From: an uncultured bacterium
Lineage (GTDB): Bacteria > Bacillota > Clostridia > Lachnospirales > Lachnospiraceae
Reading direction: 5' to 3'
Assembly: GCA_905214875.1 (NCBI GenBank)
Contig: CAJMNR010000012.1
Coordinates: forward strand, 1 to 64,000
DNA: 64,000 bases
Part shown: piece after piece, positions 53,501-61,782 of the stretch
Numbering within the stretch: position 1 is the stretch's first letter
Layout: each line of letters begins with the position of its first letter
Translations under genes and position numbers: made by a program
Notes under the pieces: model-generated
The model's database searches: none
What the model was told of the DNA's origin: nothing
The model's input: only the letters and a program-made list of their open reading frames with translations

Positions 53501-53907
53501 GGAAATCCCTGATTATTTATAACAAACCATTTATAATCAAATGTCTGGTCCTTATAACAATCTGCAATAAATCCAATCACAAACTTTTTGTGATTTTGTG
53601 TATCCTCAAACTCTAATGCGACATAGCTAGTAAAGCGATCATTTCTAAGGTAACGATAACCACCCTCTTCCTTATCACCGTTTTCTCCGAACAGATAACT
53701 CTTTAATGTTCGATTTGACTTATCATTTGCAGCTTTATTGAAAAATGCACCATTTGTATCTCCAAGTAGGACTAACTGAAGTGCATCAATAATTGTTGAT
53801 TTTCCGGCAGCTGTTTTTCCTGTCAGAAAGTTGATATTATCAAACTCCACAACCTCTTTTTCATATTTATACCAATGGAGCAATAATAGTCGATTTAACT
53901 TTCTCAT
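50548..53907 (-). CDS. jetC: Wadjet protein JetC, SMC-like ATPase
   Basis: A 1119-residue SMC/MukB-like motor. Walker A is GKTAAGKST (30-38), the signature motif SGGE (1004-1007) and Walker B LIILDE (about 1036-1041, with D-E then A-F-S-K-M-D). Long coiled coils fill about 220-480 and 650-900, with a hinge-like region between. It extrudes DNA loops with JetA and JetB and so distinguishes small circular plasmids from the chromosome. The start overlaps the jetB stop (ATGA). The length is normal for the family. Confidence 0.93.
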   Translation of the reverse strand: MRKLNRLLLLHWYKYEKEVVEFDNINFLTGKTAAGKSTIIDALQLVLLGDTNGAFFNKAANDKSNRTLKSYLFGENGDKEEGGYRYLRNDRFTSYVALEFEDTQNHKKFVIGFIADCYKDQTFDYKWFVINNQGFPSNLFIDEKKEVPYDIKQLRSFLMSWLRNKSAFEFCDTNKRYQEVVLGKFGQIKNKYRVLLRKAVPFTPISDIEKFITESICDVKNDIDVDQMQNDIRQYRSLQSDAKQIEKRVALLDEISEINKKYEGEKEKEKVQSYIICRAEKEVEQEKEARLKEELQANNIKIQANCDLMDSLMEEIKELRTQAEKLNEEYRTSDITRKEKELREQLERLKDKQKDIEEKINQMVVKLNGYGERWENGLESIKDIPEINIDSSFHKLITQLKTFSWENRNELSIQSCVEVMQEVKGQLQQKRIMLKEEWNGLYKQTTELEDTIKKLKQGIKPFPDNVTKLIAILQKQGIEAKVFANLLEIKEERWRNAIEGYLGNQRFYLIIKPEEYRRAVRMYDAVKKTENIHDVGLVDIGKLQREKHPQPMKGSLAEVVMSENAYATAYANYLLGNVIRCDSVDDLNKYNIAITDEAMLYKGYVVRSINPNRYNTPYIGQESLKMQLEIKQQQLSLLQEQLNRFGEYNRRIDPVSKLQTIETYESNVYVVLIDGDNEYEQLKDKIKVIQEEYDGLDLLYLERIKQRIMKLDNTISQKESSRHDLDKQNVEYSTNNKNIKYEKLPEVISKITEQQALINETYEEHWIITVGEPRFQQEFESGRKPDAIITGFNAALGKTTKAKEGLGKERIEKRNQYNKEFKMSYEVTREDNTKYDEELQELQSIKLPEYLGKIEDAKEKAYNQFRDDFIAKLKSNIETVRQQINELNDALRQSVFGTDSYRFEMKPRPEYRRYYDMITDQLLMDIGGWNIASQSFNEKYQREIAELFDQLIVIETEISAQKKAEYEKNVRKFTDYKTYLLFDLIVKDENGDEQRLSKTLLKKSGGETQIPFYISLLASFSQVCRVRSSKNNNTIRLIILDEAFSKMDGERIKECIRLLRKFELQAIFSAPPEKIADIAPLVDRNIAVFKDGEQSFTKHFDPKEFEEEEGRELSEMVTE

Positions 53908-54521
53908 TCTTCTTCCTCCCCCTCTTCGTTATCATCTCCCACTAGGCTATATAAACTGCTTATTCTTTCATTTGAAACAATAAATAAGATCGTAGGTAAT
54001 ATAATCAATTTTGTTTCTGCACTCTCCCATTTACCATCCAACCTCATTATCACCTGAAATTTACTCAATAGAGCAAGAGATTTATGTAAGTCACGATCTG
54101 CTGGTTTTTTCTTAATGACACCAAGAGTAATCATCTTATGTACTATTTTTCCTACTTCTGTAACACTTTCCTTTATAAGAGATACGTGCTCTCTTTCTTC
54201 TTCATATATTAATCGTAATATGTATAGAATTTGAGTTGTTAACTTGTCAAAATGCTCCCTATTATATTCAAATTCACTGCTCAGACTAATTACTCCATAG
54301 TTGCTATCCTTTTCCAGTTTAAATCCTGCAAAGGAAAAATATGAACTAAACAGTGTGAAATTCCTTTCTACAAAAATATAATCCATATTCGCATTAGCTA
54401 TACTTCCATCTTTCTCATAAGTATTCTGTACAAGATACGTATGAGCGAGCAACCAGTTGGTCATCTGCTGAAATTTACTCTTTTCATTCATCGTTAGTTT
54501 TTCATATTCTTCATCAAACAT
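53904..54521 (-). CDS. jetB: Wadjet protein JetB (DUF4194, kite subunit)
   Basis: A 205-residue protein of two winged-helix domains, DUF4194 type, equivalent to MukE/MksE. It bridges JetA and JetC. The sequence LLAHTYLVQNTYEKDG in the N-terminal third, ERNFTLFSSYFSFAGFKL, and the acidic tail GDDNEEGEEEE are visible. The start follows GGGGAGAAATAA two bases after the jetA stop; the end overlaps jetC by four bases, so the three are translated as a unit. Confidence 0.88.
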   Translation of the reverse strand: MFDEEYEKLTMNEKSKFQQMTNWLLAHTYLVQNTYEKDGSIANANMDYIFVERNFTLFSSYFSFAGFKLEKDSNYGVISLSSEFEYNREHFDKLTTQILYILRLIYEEEREHVSLIKESVTEVGKIVHKMITLGVIKKKPADRDLHKSLALLSKFQVIMRLDGKWESAETKLIILPTILFIVSNERISSLYSLVGDDNEEGEEEE

Positions 54522-54523
54522 AT

Positions 54524-55912
54524 TTATTTCTCCCCTTTTGTGTAAATAACAAGTGGTAACTCATACCCATTGTTCTCTATATACTCTGACTCAAACTTTA
54601 CATGATACTTTCCGCTTTTCCTATATCCTTGGATCGTCCCTAAAAGCAGCAATATGAAATCTTCATCACTAAGTATTGGTATTTCTATCGATGTTATTTC
54701 ATTTACTCCTGGTCCAAAACAGCCAAGGATAAAGTCCGTTATCTTCTTTTCGCTGTAACTTTGTTTTACCGTATCCAAAAAGCCATCAATAATAGCTCTA
54801 TTCTTCGTTCTATTTACTATCGGTAATGGCTTTCCCTCTTTCCTTCCATCCCTTTTTATTCGCTGAAATAAAGACCTATCATCCATATATGATTGTCTAT
54901 ATGCAATGATTGATTTTTCCATGAGTCCTAATACCTGCTCCTCATTTGATGCCTTTAAGATTTCCACTACTTTTCCTTTGATGGATTGATCCGAGTTAAG
55001 CTTATATCGAATCTTATCAATTGTTGCATTTATGTATAAATTATGCTTGTGATCAATGTTAGTTATTAATTCCTCTAATCCTTCATATGTATCAACAATG
55101 TAGTTTACCTTTGTTAGTATATCATCGCTACCTTCCCTCTCATCTACATACATTCTAGCTGCTATCCCCTGTCGAATAATTGACTCATGTTTTGTCTCAT
55201 CCATAAGCATCTCATTCAATATGTTAACAATTGTATTCTTAAATCTTGGAACTGAATCAATCGTTTTTAACGGATAATATATAGCGTCTATAATTTGAGT
55301 CTTATATTCATCAAAATGTGCCACCAACAAGTCATTTACAGTAAGCTCATCTGATATACGTTGATAATACTTTTGAATATTATTATATAATACTTTCAGT
55401 TCTCCTATCAGTTCAGTTGTATTCCTATATGCCGTATTAAGTGCATTGTACAAATATTCAGGATGTTCTCTACTAGCACTATATAAGGTTGAATAAGTCG
55501 AGAATACATATCCGTTATATTCCTTCTGTCTGTCTTCGCACAAATCATACAATACATTGATTATTCGAATCGCATAATCTGGTACAGTAATATTTTCCTC
55601 AAATGAGTTGCGCTCATATTCAGTTGCTATCCATCCAATCTCTAACAACTTACGTATAATAAAATGTGCCTTCCCAGATATATTCTCATTACTTTCTGAT
55701 ATTTCCTCTTCTTCTAATTCTTCTGAAAAATCAGCCTCTATTAGGCTATCTTCTAATGAATCAATTAGCATTGCAACTAAATCGCTTCGCTTAATGACTA
55801 ACTCTGTTGTGAATGCATCACGAACGATAAACATTGCCTCAATGTACACTTCTTTGTTCTTAGAGGTAAGGACAGTGAAAAGCCGATCTGGTATTTTATC
55901 AAATAATTTCAT
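54524..55912 (-). CDS. jetA: Wadjet protein JetA (kleisin subunit)
   Basis: A 462-residue protein, first gene of the jetABCD operon. The N-terminus LFDKIPDRLFTVLTSKNKEV fits the JetA family with DUF5716 naming, and a winged-helix region follows around an acidic insert (SEELEEEEISESNEN). JetA is the kleisin that links the two SMC heads. The family differs from the DUF3375 JetA of type I systems, so this is another Wadjet type; I leave the number open. The start follows CGGAGGG. Confidence 0.85.
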   Translation of the reverse strand: MKLFDKIPDRLFTVLTSKNKEVYIEAMFIVRDAFTTELVIKRSDLVAMLIDSLEDSLIEADFSEELEEEEISESNENISGKAHFIIRKLLEIGWIATEYERNSFEENITVPDYAIRIINVLYDLCEDRQKEYNGYVFSTYSTLYSASREHPEYLYNALNTAYRNTTELIGELKVLYNNIQKYYQRISDELTVNDLLVAHFDEYKTQIIDAIYYPLKTIDSVPRFKNTIVNILNEMLMDETKHESIIRQGIAARMYVDEREGSDDILTKVNYIVDTYEGLEELITNIDHKHNLYINATIDKIRYKLNSDQSIKGKVVEILKASNEEQVLGLMEKSIIAYRQSYMDDRSLFQRIKRDGRKEGKPLPIVNRTKNRAIIDGFLDTVKQSYSEKKITDFILGCFGPGVNEITSIEIPILSDEDFILLLLGTIQGYRKSGKYHVKFESEYIENNGYELPLVIYTKGEK

Positions 55913-56085
55913 TAGTGAACCCTCCGACTGCGTTTTTTCTATATTTTAACATAATTTTCTTGGGTAGGTTACAATAAACTAGACATTTTTTTAGGTCATG
56001 TAAAGTTCTATGGAATAATTGCGACAGATTATCAAAGAGAATGACCACTCGCCACATTGGTGATAATTTATTAGAATGCGCAAAG

Positions 56086-56119
56086 TAAAAACGGGATACT
56101 GCTATGACTGTATCCCGTT
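56086..56119 (-). terminator. Terminator of the binding-protein gene
   Basis: AACGGGATAC/GTATCCCGTT with a 10-base loop and TTTTT on the minus strand, seven bases past the stop at 56126. Confidence 0.88.
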
Positions 56120-56125
56120 CTGTTA

Positions 56126-57106
56126 CTATTTTATATATTTACTTACATTATCACTTGTTACTTTTTCAAATGGTATCCAAACATGTTTTTTATCTTTATC
56201 CGCATATTCAAGTTCAGATATTGACTCTCCTGCGGCAAGTATAGCTGCTGCCTTTGCTGCATATTCTCCTTGTACATTGGCAGACTGATATACAGTAAAC
56301 TGCATCTTATTTTCCTGAATGGACTCACAGCCATTTACTGTTGCATCTACACCAAGGATCGGAGCACTGGCAAAATCAATGTTATTCTCTTTGTATGCCT
56401 CTACAACTCCAAGTGCCATGGCATCATTATTGGCTAAAACATAATCCGCCTTACGCCCTGTAGAAAGAAATGTATGAAATAATGCTTTTGCCTGAGCGGT
56501 ATCCCATTCCGCATAATCTTCAAAAACAATAGTTACGTTCTTTCCACTTTCCTCAAAAACCTTCTTCGCTGCCTGAGTTCTCCCCTTAGTAGCGGAATGG
56601 CCACGTTCACCTTTTAAAATTACAACGTTGATCTCTGACTTATCCTTACTATTTTCAAGTACATATTCTGCCTGATACTGTCCTGCTACTTCTTCATTCG
56701 AGCCAACATAGATATATTGATCTGCCTCTAACACATCATCATCTGGTGCAGCATTGATAAATACAACAGGAAGACCATCGGCTGCTGCAATCAGCTGTCT
56801 TGCAGTAGCGGCATCCTCTGGAATACAGATGATTGCCCCATATCCCTTGCTCTTTGCTGACTTAAACTGCTCTACCTGCTTTTCAATAGAATGCTCGGAT
56901 TCTACAATTTCAAGAGTTCCGCCTTCTGATTCAATCTGATTTTTGGCTGCTTCTGCAATATTGGTGCGAAATGGATTCCCTTCTTGCGGGGAATAGGAAA
57001 ATAATACTTTTGTTCCACTAGAAGAAGTACCCTCGCTCTTTCCACAAGATGTTATAAATAGCATTGCAACTACAAAAATAACGGTATATATAGATTTATA
57101 TTTCAT
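56126..57106 (-). CDS. Sugar-type periplasmic binding lipoprotein
   Basis: A 326-residue type I periplasmic binding protein (Peripla_BP_4, ribose/galactose group). The lipobox is TSCGKS (C20). Typical segments are ILVNNDAMALGV-like (here VLANNDAMALGVVEAYK) and ILGVDATVNGCESI. No ABC ATPase or permease is adjacent. Instead it follows a chemoreceptor gene by 23 bases on the same strand, so it may present a ligand to that receptor instead of, or besides, uptake. The start follows AAGGGAG. Confidence 0.88.
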   Translation of the reverse strand: MKYKSIYTVIFVVAMLFITSCGKSEGTSSSGTKVLFSYSPQEGNPFRTNIAEAAKNQIESEGGTLEIVESEHSIEKQVEQFKSAKSKGYGAIICIPEDAATARQLIAAADGLPVVFINAAPDDDVLEADQYIYVGSNEEVAGQYQAEYVLENSKDKSEINVVILKGERGHSATKGRTQAAKKVFEESGKNVTIVFEDYAEWDTAQAKALFHTFLSTGRKADYVLANNDAMALGVVEAYKENNIDFASAPILGVDATVNGCESIQENKMQFTVYQSANVQGEYAAKAAAILAAGESISELEYADKDKKHVWIPFEKVTSDNVSKYIK

Positions 57107-57129
57107 AGTAAATTCTCCCTTTTATACAA

Positions 57130-59115
57130 TTATACCTGAAATTGATCCATCTCAGTATTTAATGCCTGTGAAGATACTTGTAAGTTTTTTGCATCCTCTG
57201 CAACTTGCTTGCTGTTCTCCGCAATGCATATCGCCTGTTTTACCATATCCTGTGAAGTACTTAAGATCATTTCTGCACTTGCTGCCTGTTCTTCTGCAAT
57301 GGCTGCAACACCGGTTGCTACTTCATCTACTTCATTGATCTTAGTCAACATATTGTTGATATGATCCCCTGTCTCATTAATATTTGCATAGATATTATCA
57401 AAGGACTGAATAGTCTGTTCGATTAGCTCACTGCTTGCATTAATGTTTCGAACACTATCATTGGACTGACTGATTGCATTATCAACTAACGAACTGATTC
57501 CACCAACTAACTCAGCAATATCATCCACCGCTTCTCGGCTTGTCTGTGCAAGCTTTCCAATTTCACTTGCTACTACTGCAAATCCTCGGCCTTCTTCCCC
57601 AGCTCTGGCAGCCTCTATTGAAGCATTTAATGACAATAAGTTTGTCTCTTCTGCAATATCACGGATTAGATCAACGATGGTCGTAATCTGACTAGAAGCC
57701 TCTTCTACACGTCCAATGGCCTGACCAAGCTGTTGAACCGAAGAAGAAATTTCCATCATGGCTGTATCAATTTTACTCATATCCTGTTTTCCCTGTTCAG
57801 AAGCTTTTACAGTCTGTACCATCTTATCTTTTACACTGCTACCATTATCCTTTGTTTCCGAAACCGCAATTGCAAGCACTGTGGCATTATCAGCAATCTC
57901 TGTTACCGACATAGATAGCTGATCTACCGTATCATTTAAGCTGTTCATCGATTCTGCCTGAGTCACTGATACCTCACGCATGCTATTGGATATTTCATTA
58001 CTAGAATCTGCCTGGTCTTTTAGATTTCTAGAGATTTCATCTATTTTAGAAATCATAGTTCTCATACTTGCGATAAATTCTTTAACGCTTCCTGACATAA
58101 TGGCGATTTCATCTTTTCCTTTTGCTTCGATTTCAACAGTAAAATCACCTTCTGACATTCTTGTTACAGCTTCCGTAAGCTGTTTTACTGGACGGATGAT
58201 TATATGCACTGCACGCTCAATCATTACAGCAAGTATCAGAACTGCAAATAGCCCAAAAATCACCATAACGTTTCTTAATGATTTGATAGGTTGTAAGACT
58301 GTGTTCTTTGGTACATATGTTACTAATACCCATGTTGTTCCTTCAATTTCCCTAAATGATGTCATATTAGAACCAATTTGCGAAAACTCATATTCCCTAG
58401 CTTTTATCTTTTGATTTACACCATTTAAAAATCTATCATCTGATAATTCGTCTAATGATTTTAGTAGTTTTTCACTATCTCGATTTGCTAAGATCGTACA
58501 ATTGGAGGTATCTACTAAAAATGCTTCCGCATTTTTCATTTCTACGTTAGAATTTACGATAATACTGATGTTTTCTAAGGTGAGGTCTACTGCCAAGATT
58601 CGAATCTTACCTGATTTATCACATAGAATACCAGATGCCGTAATTACCTCTTGCCCCTGACTATTTTTATACGGATTTCCATAAGCCATAGATACTCTTG
58701 TTAATCCTTGCTGGTACCAGACAGAGTTGACTACATCATTCTCTGTTTTATCTGATTGCGCTGCCTTTAATAACTTTCCAGCTGAATCTCCGATATAGAA
58801 ACCATTTCTCCAATCAGAATCATAATTATAATAGGTATCTAACACCTTCTGAAGCTGATCATCATCAAATGCCATCTCCTCCATCACTGCCTTTACCGCC
58901 TCAAATTCCAATAATTTTTTATCTAGCCAAGCCTCAATCTGATGTTGCTGACTCTTACTGGATGTATGCAAAAGATTCTTCGATATATCAGTGATGCTAT
59001 CTGAAGAAAAATAATAAGCTGCTAATATAAGTACAGTAATCAATACAATGACTACAGGTAAAATAATACTAAGCAGTTTCCCCTTTACCGATTTATTAAC
59101 CTTTAATTTATACAT
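57130..59115 (-). CDS. Methyl-accepting chemotaxis protein with dCache sensor
   Basis: A 661-residue receptor. TM1 at about 16-36, an extracytoplasmic dCache_1 domain (about 40-275, with V-N-S-V-W-Y-Q-Q-G and R-I-L-A-V-D-L-T-L), TM2 at about 280-302, HAMP (about 303-356) and the MCP signalling domain with tip D-I-A-E-E-T-N-L-L-S-L-N-A-S-I-E-A-A-R-A-G. ATG 59115 is preferred because GGGAGA lies five bases upstream; the ATG six bases earlier overlaps that site. It is co-transcribed with the sugar-type binding protein. dCache domains commonly bind amino acids, polyamines or carboxylates. Confidence 0.92.
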   Translation of the reverse strand: MYKLKVNKSVKGKLLSIILPVVIVLITVLILAAYYFSSDSITDISKNLLHTSSKSQQHQIEAWLDKKLLEFEAVKAVMEEMAFDDDQLQKVLDTYYNYDSDWRNGFYIGDSAGKLLKAAQSDKTENDVVNSVWYQQGLTRVSMAYGNPYKNSQGQEVITASGILCDKSGKIRILAVDLTLENISIIVNSNVEMKNAEAFLVDTSNCTILANRDSEKLLKSLDELSDDRFLNGVNQKIKAREYEFSQIGSNMTSFREIEGTTWVLVTYVPKNTVLQPIKSLRNVMVIFGLFAVLILAVMIERAVHIIIRPVKQLTEAVTRMSEGDFTVEIEAKGKDEIAIMSGSVKEFIASMRTMISKIDEISRNLKDQADSSNEISNSMREVSVTQAESMNSLNDTVDQLSMSVTEIADNATVLAIAVSETKDNGSSVKDKMVQTVKASEQGKQDMSKIDTAMMEISSSVQQLGQAIGRVEEASSQITTIVDLIRDIAEETNLLSLNASIEAARAGEEGRGFAVVASEIGKLAQTSREAVDDIAELVGGISSLVDNAISQSNDSVRNINASSELIEQTIQSFDNIYANINETGDHINNMLTKINEVDEVATGVAAIAEEQAASAEMILSTSQDMVKQAICIAENSKQVAEDAKNLQVSSQALNTEMDQFQV

Positions 59116-59315
59116 AAACATCTCCCTTTATTTGATGATATTTCATAATTCATAGTACAGTGATTATGGATAACATTCCTGTTTGCATTGTTGTTACTGA
59201 AGAACTTTTCGATTTACCAACAGACACATACAAGATAGGTCAATAAAAACTTTTGCTCGTTTCATTTTTTCAACTCAAAATGGTGCAATCACAAATCTAG
59301 AGTTATCCTTGTTAT

Positions 59316-59441
59316 TTACGTTTCCAACATAGCCACTCCTGGTTCTGGTACACCAGTTAGCCCTCTTTGGACACCTACATTTACCACAAACATGTAGGCA
59401 TAATAACCAGATGACGTCAAGATCATTACTATAATAAACAT
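59316..59441 (-). CDS. Possible 41-residue membrane peptide
   Basis: ATG 59441 (AAGGTG 14 bases upstream, weak) opens 41 codons: a hydrophobic half (MFIIVMILTSSGYYAYMFVV) followed by NVGVQRGLTGVPEPGVAMLE and T. The composition is protein-like and unlike chance AT-rich frames. It may be a small membrane peptide or the fragment of a transporter. I do not recognise it. Confidence 0.25.
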   Translation of the reverse strand: MFIIVMILTSSGYYAYMFVVNVGVQRGLTGVPEPGVAMLET

Positions 59442-59584
59442 ATAGCAGATCGTTTCACCTTATTTATGTAACAACAGGATAAACAAACTTTCATAAAGTT
59501 TGCAGATGCACTAAAAGCAATGCTTATGAACTATGAAATTATCTCATTTAATTTATCGGATTTTATTTTGCACTTCATCATGGT

Positions 59585-59634
59585 AAAAAAAGCCAAACAA
59601 TCAAACATGCGGAGCAGTTGCCTGCTCCGCATGT
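59585..59634 (-). terminator. Terminator of glyA
   Basis: A 13-bp perfect stem ACATGCGGAGCAG/CTGCTCCGCATGT with a 4-base loop; on the minus strand TTGATTGTTTGGC and seven T follow. Confidence 0.75.
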
Positions 59635-59684
59635 AATTCTTTAATGCCCCGACCATTTCTTTCAATAACGGCTATCCCTATGCT

Positions 59685-60932
59685 CTACTGATAAATCGGG
59701 TATTTTTCACATATTTTTATAACTTCACTACGAACATATTCCAACTTATTCTCATAATCAGTCGCCACCAGATAAATAAGCTCTGCGATTTTTTCCATGT
59801 CCTCTTCCACCAACCCTCTTGAAGTAACCGCTGGTGTTCCGATTCTGACACCGGAAGTAACAAATGGACTTCTTGGATCATTTGGCACCGTATTTTTATT
59901 CAGCGTAATATGTGCGCTGTCGCAACGAATCTGCAATTCTTTTCCGCTGATATCCATATTCCGTAAATCTACAAGCATCAGATGATTGTCTGTTCCTCCC
60001 GTCAAAATATCAAAGCCCTGTTTAATTAAGGCCTGTGATAATGCCTTTGCATTCTTTACTACCTGTTCTTGATATGTTTTAAACTCAGGTTTTAATGCCT
60101 CTCCAAAGCAGACTGCCTTTCCTGCAATCACGTGCATCAGAGGACCGCCCTGGATTCCAGGAAAAATCGCTTTATTGAAATTAAATTTGTCTGCGGCCTC
60201 CTGATTTGCAAGAATCATACCACCTCTTGGGCCTCTTAAAGTCTTATGAGTGGTTGTAGTGACTACATCTGCATATGGAATTGGGCTTGGATGAAGACCT
60301 GCTGCCACAAGACCTGCAATATGAGCCATGTCTACCATTAGATAAGCACCTACTTCATCTGCCACTTCACGGAATTTCTTAAAATCAATGGTTCTTGCAT
60401 AAGCGCTGGCACCTGCAACAATTAACTTTGGCTTTGCTTCCAAAGCGATTTTTCTTAATTCATCATAATCAATCAAGCCCTCGCTGTTTACACCATAAGG
60501 TACAACGTGAAACCATTTTCCGGACATATTGACTGGACTTCCGTGTGTCAGATGACCGCCGTGGTCTAAGTTCATTCCCATTACGGTATCTCCCGGCTCT
60601 AACATCGCAAAGAACACTGCCATATTTGCTTGGGCGCCTGAATGAGGCTGTACATTCGCATAATCACAATGAAATAACTGTTTTGCACGTTCAATGGCAA
60701 TTTTTTCTACAATGTCCACATCTTCACAACCGCCATAATATCTTTTACCTGGATATCCCTCCGCATATTTATTGGTCAATACCGTTCCCATTGCCAACAT
60801 GGAAGTCTCGGAAACAATATTCTCTGATGCAATTAATTCTAGGTTGTTGCTCTGTCTCTCAAACTCTAGATTAATCGCTTCTCCAATCTCTTTATCATTC
60901 TCTGTTAAAAGCTTTATAATATCTGTAACCAT
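59685..60932 (-). CDS. glyA: Serine hydroxymethyltransferase
   Basis: A 415-residue PLP enzyme that interconverts serine + THF and glycine + 5,10-methylene-THF. The PLP lysine is in VVTTTTHKTLRGPRGG, and the N-terminal NLELIASENIVS motif is intact. Position downstream of gcvPB-lpdA and the serine dehydratase relics fits a glycine/serine/one-carbon operon. The start follows GGAAGGAGAAC, 17 bases past the relic ORF at 60950. Confidence 0.95.
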   Translation of the reverse strand: MVTDIIKLLTENDKEIGEAINLEFERQSNNLELIASENIVSETSMLAMGTVLTNKYAEGYPGKRYYGGCEDVDIVEKIAIERAKQLFHCDYANVQPHSGAQANMAVFFAMLEPGDTVMGMNLDHGGHLTHGSPVNMSGKWFHVVPYGVNSEGLIDYDELRKIALEAKPKLIVAGASAYARTIDFKKFREVADEVGAYLMVDMAHIAGLVAAGLHPSPIPYADVVTTTTHKTLRGPRGGMILANQEAADKFNFNKAIFPGIQGGPLMHVIAGKAVCFGEALKPEFKTYQEQVVKNAKALSQALIKQGFDILTGGTDNHLMLVDLRNMDISGKELQIRCDSAHITLNKNTVPNDPRSPFVTSGVRIGTPAVTSRGLVEEDMEKIAELIYLVATDYENKLEYVRSEVIKICEKYPIYQ

Positions 60933-60949
60933 TCTTGTTCTCCTTCCGT

Positions 60950-61232
60950 TTACCTATCTTTTTTATGTCCACTCTGGTACAACTTCGCTTTAATCTGCTT
61001 TCCGGTCGGTGTAGCAGCAAGTCCTCCAAGCGCTGTTTCTTTAAACTCTGCCGGAAGCTTTTTACCTACCTTGTACATTGCCTCAACTACTTCATCTGGA
61101 GGAATGACAGACTTCATTCCCGCCAGTGCCAGATCAGCACTTAACATCGCATTCATTTTCCAGAATTACCTGCCACAAAAACAGATGTCTTTCCTCTGCA
61201 GCCTGCACTAATTCTTTTATGCTGTTATACAT
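60950..61232 (-). pseudogene. sdaAA: L-serine dehydratase alpha subunit, internally deleted
   Basis: A strong GGAGGTGA site precedes ATG 61232, which opens 32 codons (MYNSIKELVQAAEERHLFLW, then QVILENEC) matching the SdaAA N-terminus, and stops at 61134. In another frame, from 61156 to 60950, lies the SdaAA C-terminus (SADLALAGMKSVIPPDEVVE; ETALGGLAATPTGKQI). The middle of about 200 residues with the Fe-S cysteines is missing, so an internal deletion with frame change has killed the gene. The start region still looks intact, so decay may be recent. Confidence 0.8.
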
Positions 61233-61277
61233 AATTCACCTCCGCACTGTAAAGATCCCTTTTAAGAGCAGCTGCCA

Positions 61278-61780
61278 TCATACATTAATCACTCTGACAG
61301 AAATGACATTCTCACTTTCCATAATCCTTTTCCCTATTTCCTCCGGTATAAAATCATCCGTTTCTATGATACAGCAGGCAACATCACCCTTCGATCGTCT
61401 CACTAGTTTCATATTTGCAATGTTTAATCCATGCTCTGCCAAAATTCCGCTTACCTCAGTCACAATGCCCTTTTTATCATATTGTTCGATTACGATTGTT
61501 GGCAGCTGCAGATTCATATCTGTTACAAATCCATTGATTTCGGTTATTTTAATTTGACCGCCTCCAATTGAGGAACCGACCACTTCGTTACTACTTCCAT
61601 CACGCATGGTAAATATCATTCTTACAGTATTTTCATGAACATTTTCCATTTCTTCTTCACTAAAATCAAAGGTAATTCCCTGTTTTTCTGCCAATCGAAA
61701 GGAGTCTGCAATCCTCTCATCATCTGCCGACAGTCCCAAAGCTCCAGCAACTAAAGCTTTTCGTCCCTTTCCCTGTTTCT
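61278..61780 (-). pseudogene. sdaAB: L-serine dehydratase beta subunit, 5'-truncated
   Basis: The open frame carries the second half of SdaAB: GRKALVAGALGLSADDERIA, an internal domain (GSSIGGGQIKITEINGF) and an intact C-terminal ACT domain (TIVIEQYDKKGIVTEVSGIL). The first roughly 55 residues, including the GPSSSHT-type motif, are absent; similarity begins directly behind the lpdA stop codon. There is no ribosome binding site and only a TTG as possible start (61739). A deletion between lpdA and sdaAB therefore removed the true start. The ACT domain might still be made as a fragment. Confidence 0.78.
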
Positions 61781-61782
61781 TA

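Larger units (their letters stand above)
59116..59684. other. 569-base intergenic region with small ORF and terminator
   Basis: The region upstream of the chemoreceptor holds its promoter, a possible 41-codon minus-strand ORF (59316-59441) and the glyA terminator (59585-59634). I saw no riboswitch signature. Confidence 0.6.

Noticed and set aside
40082..55912. Defence island linking the Mrr-like protein with Wadjet
   Set aside because: Almost 9 kb of zinc, transport, chemotaxis and pckA genes separate them, and membrane Mrr proteins are common housekeeping singles.
59122..59684. Riboswitch (c-di-GMP or other) upstream of the chemoreceptor
   Set aside because: No conserved GEMM or other riboswitch core was found on either strand; the region is mostly AT-rich.
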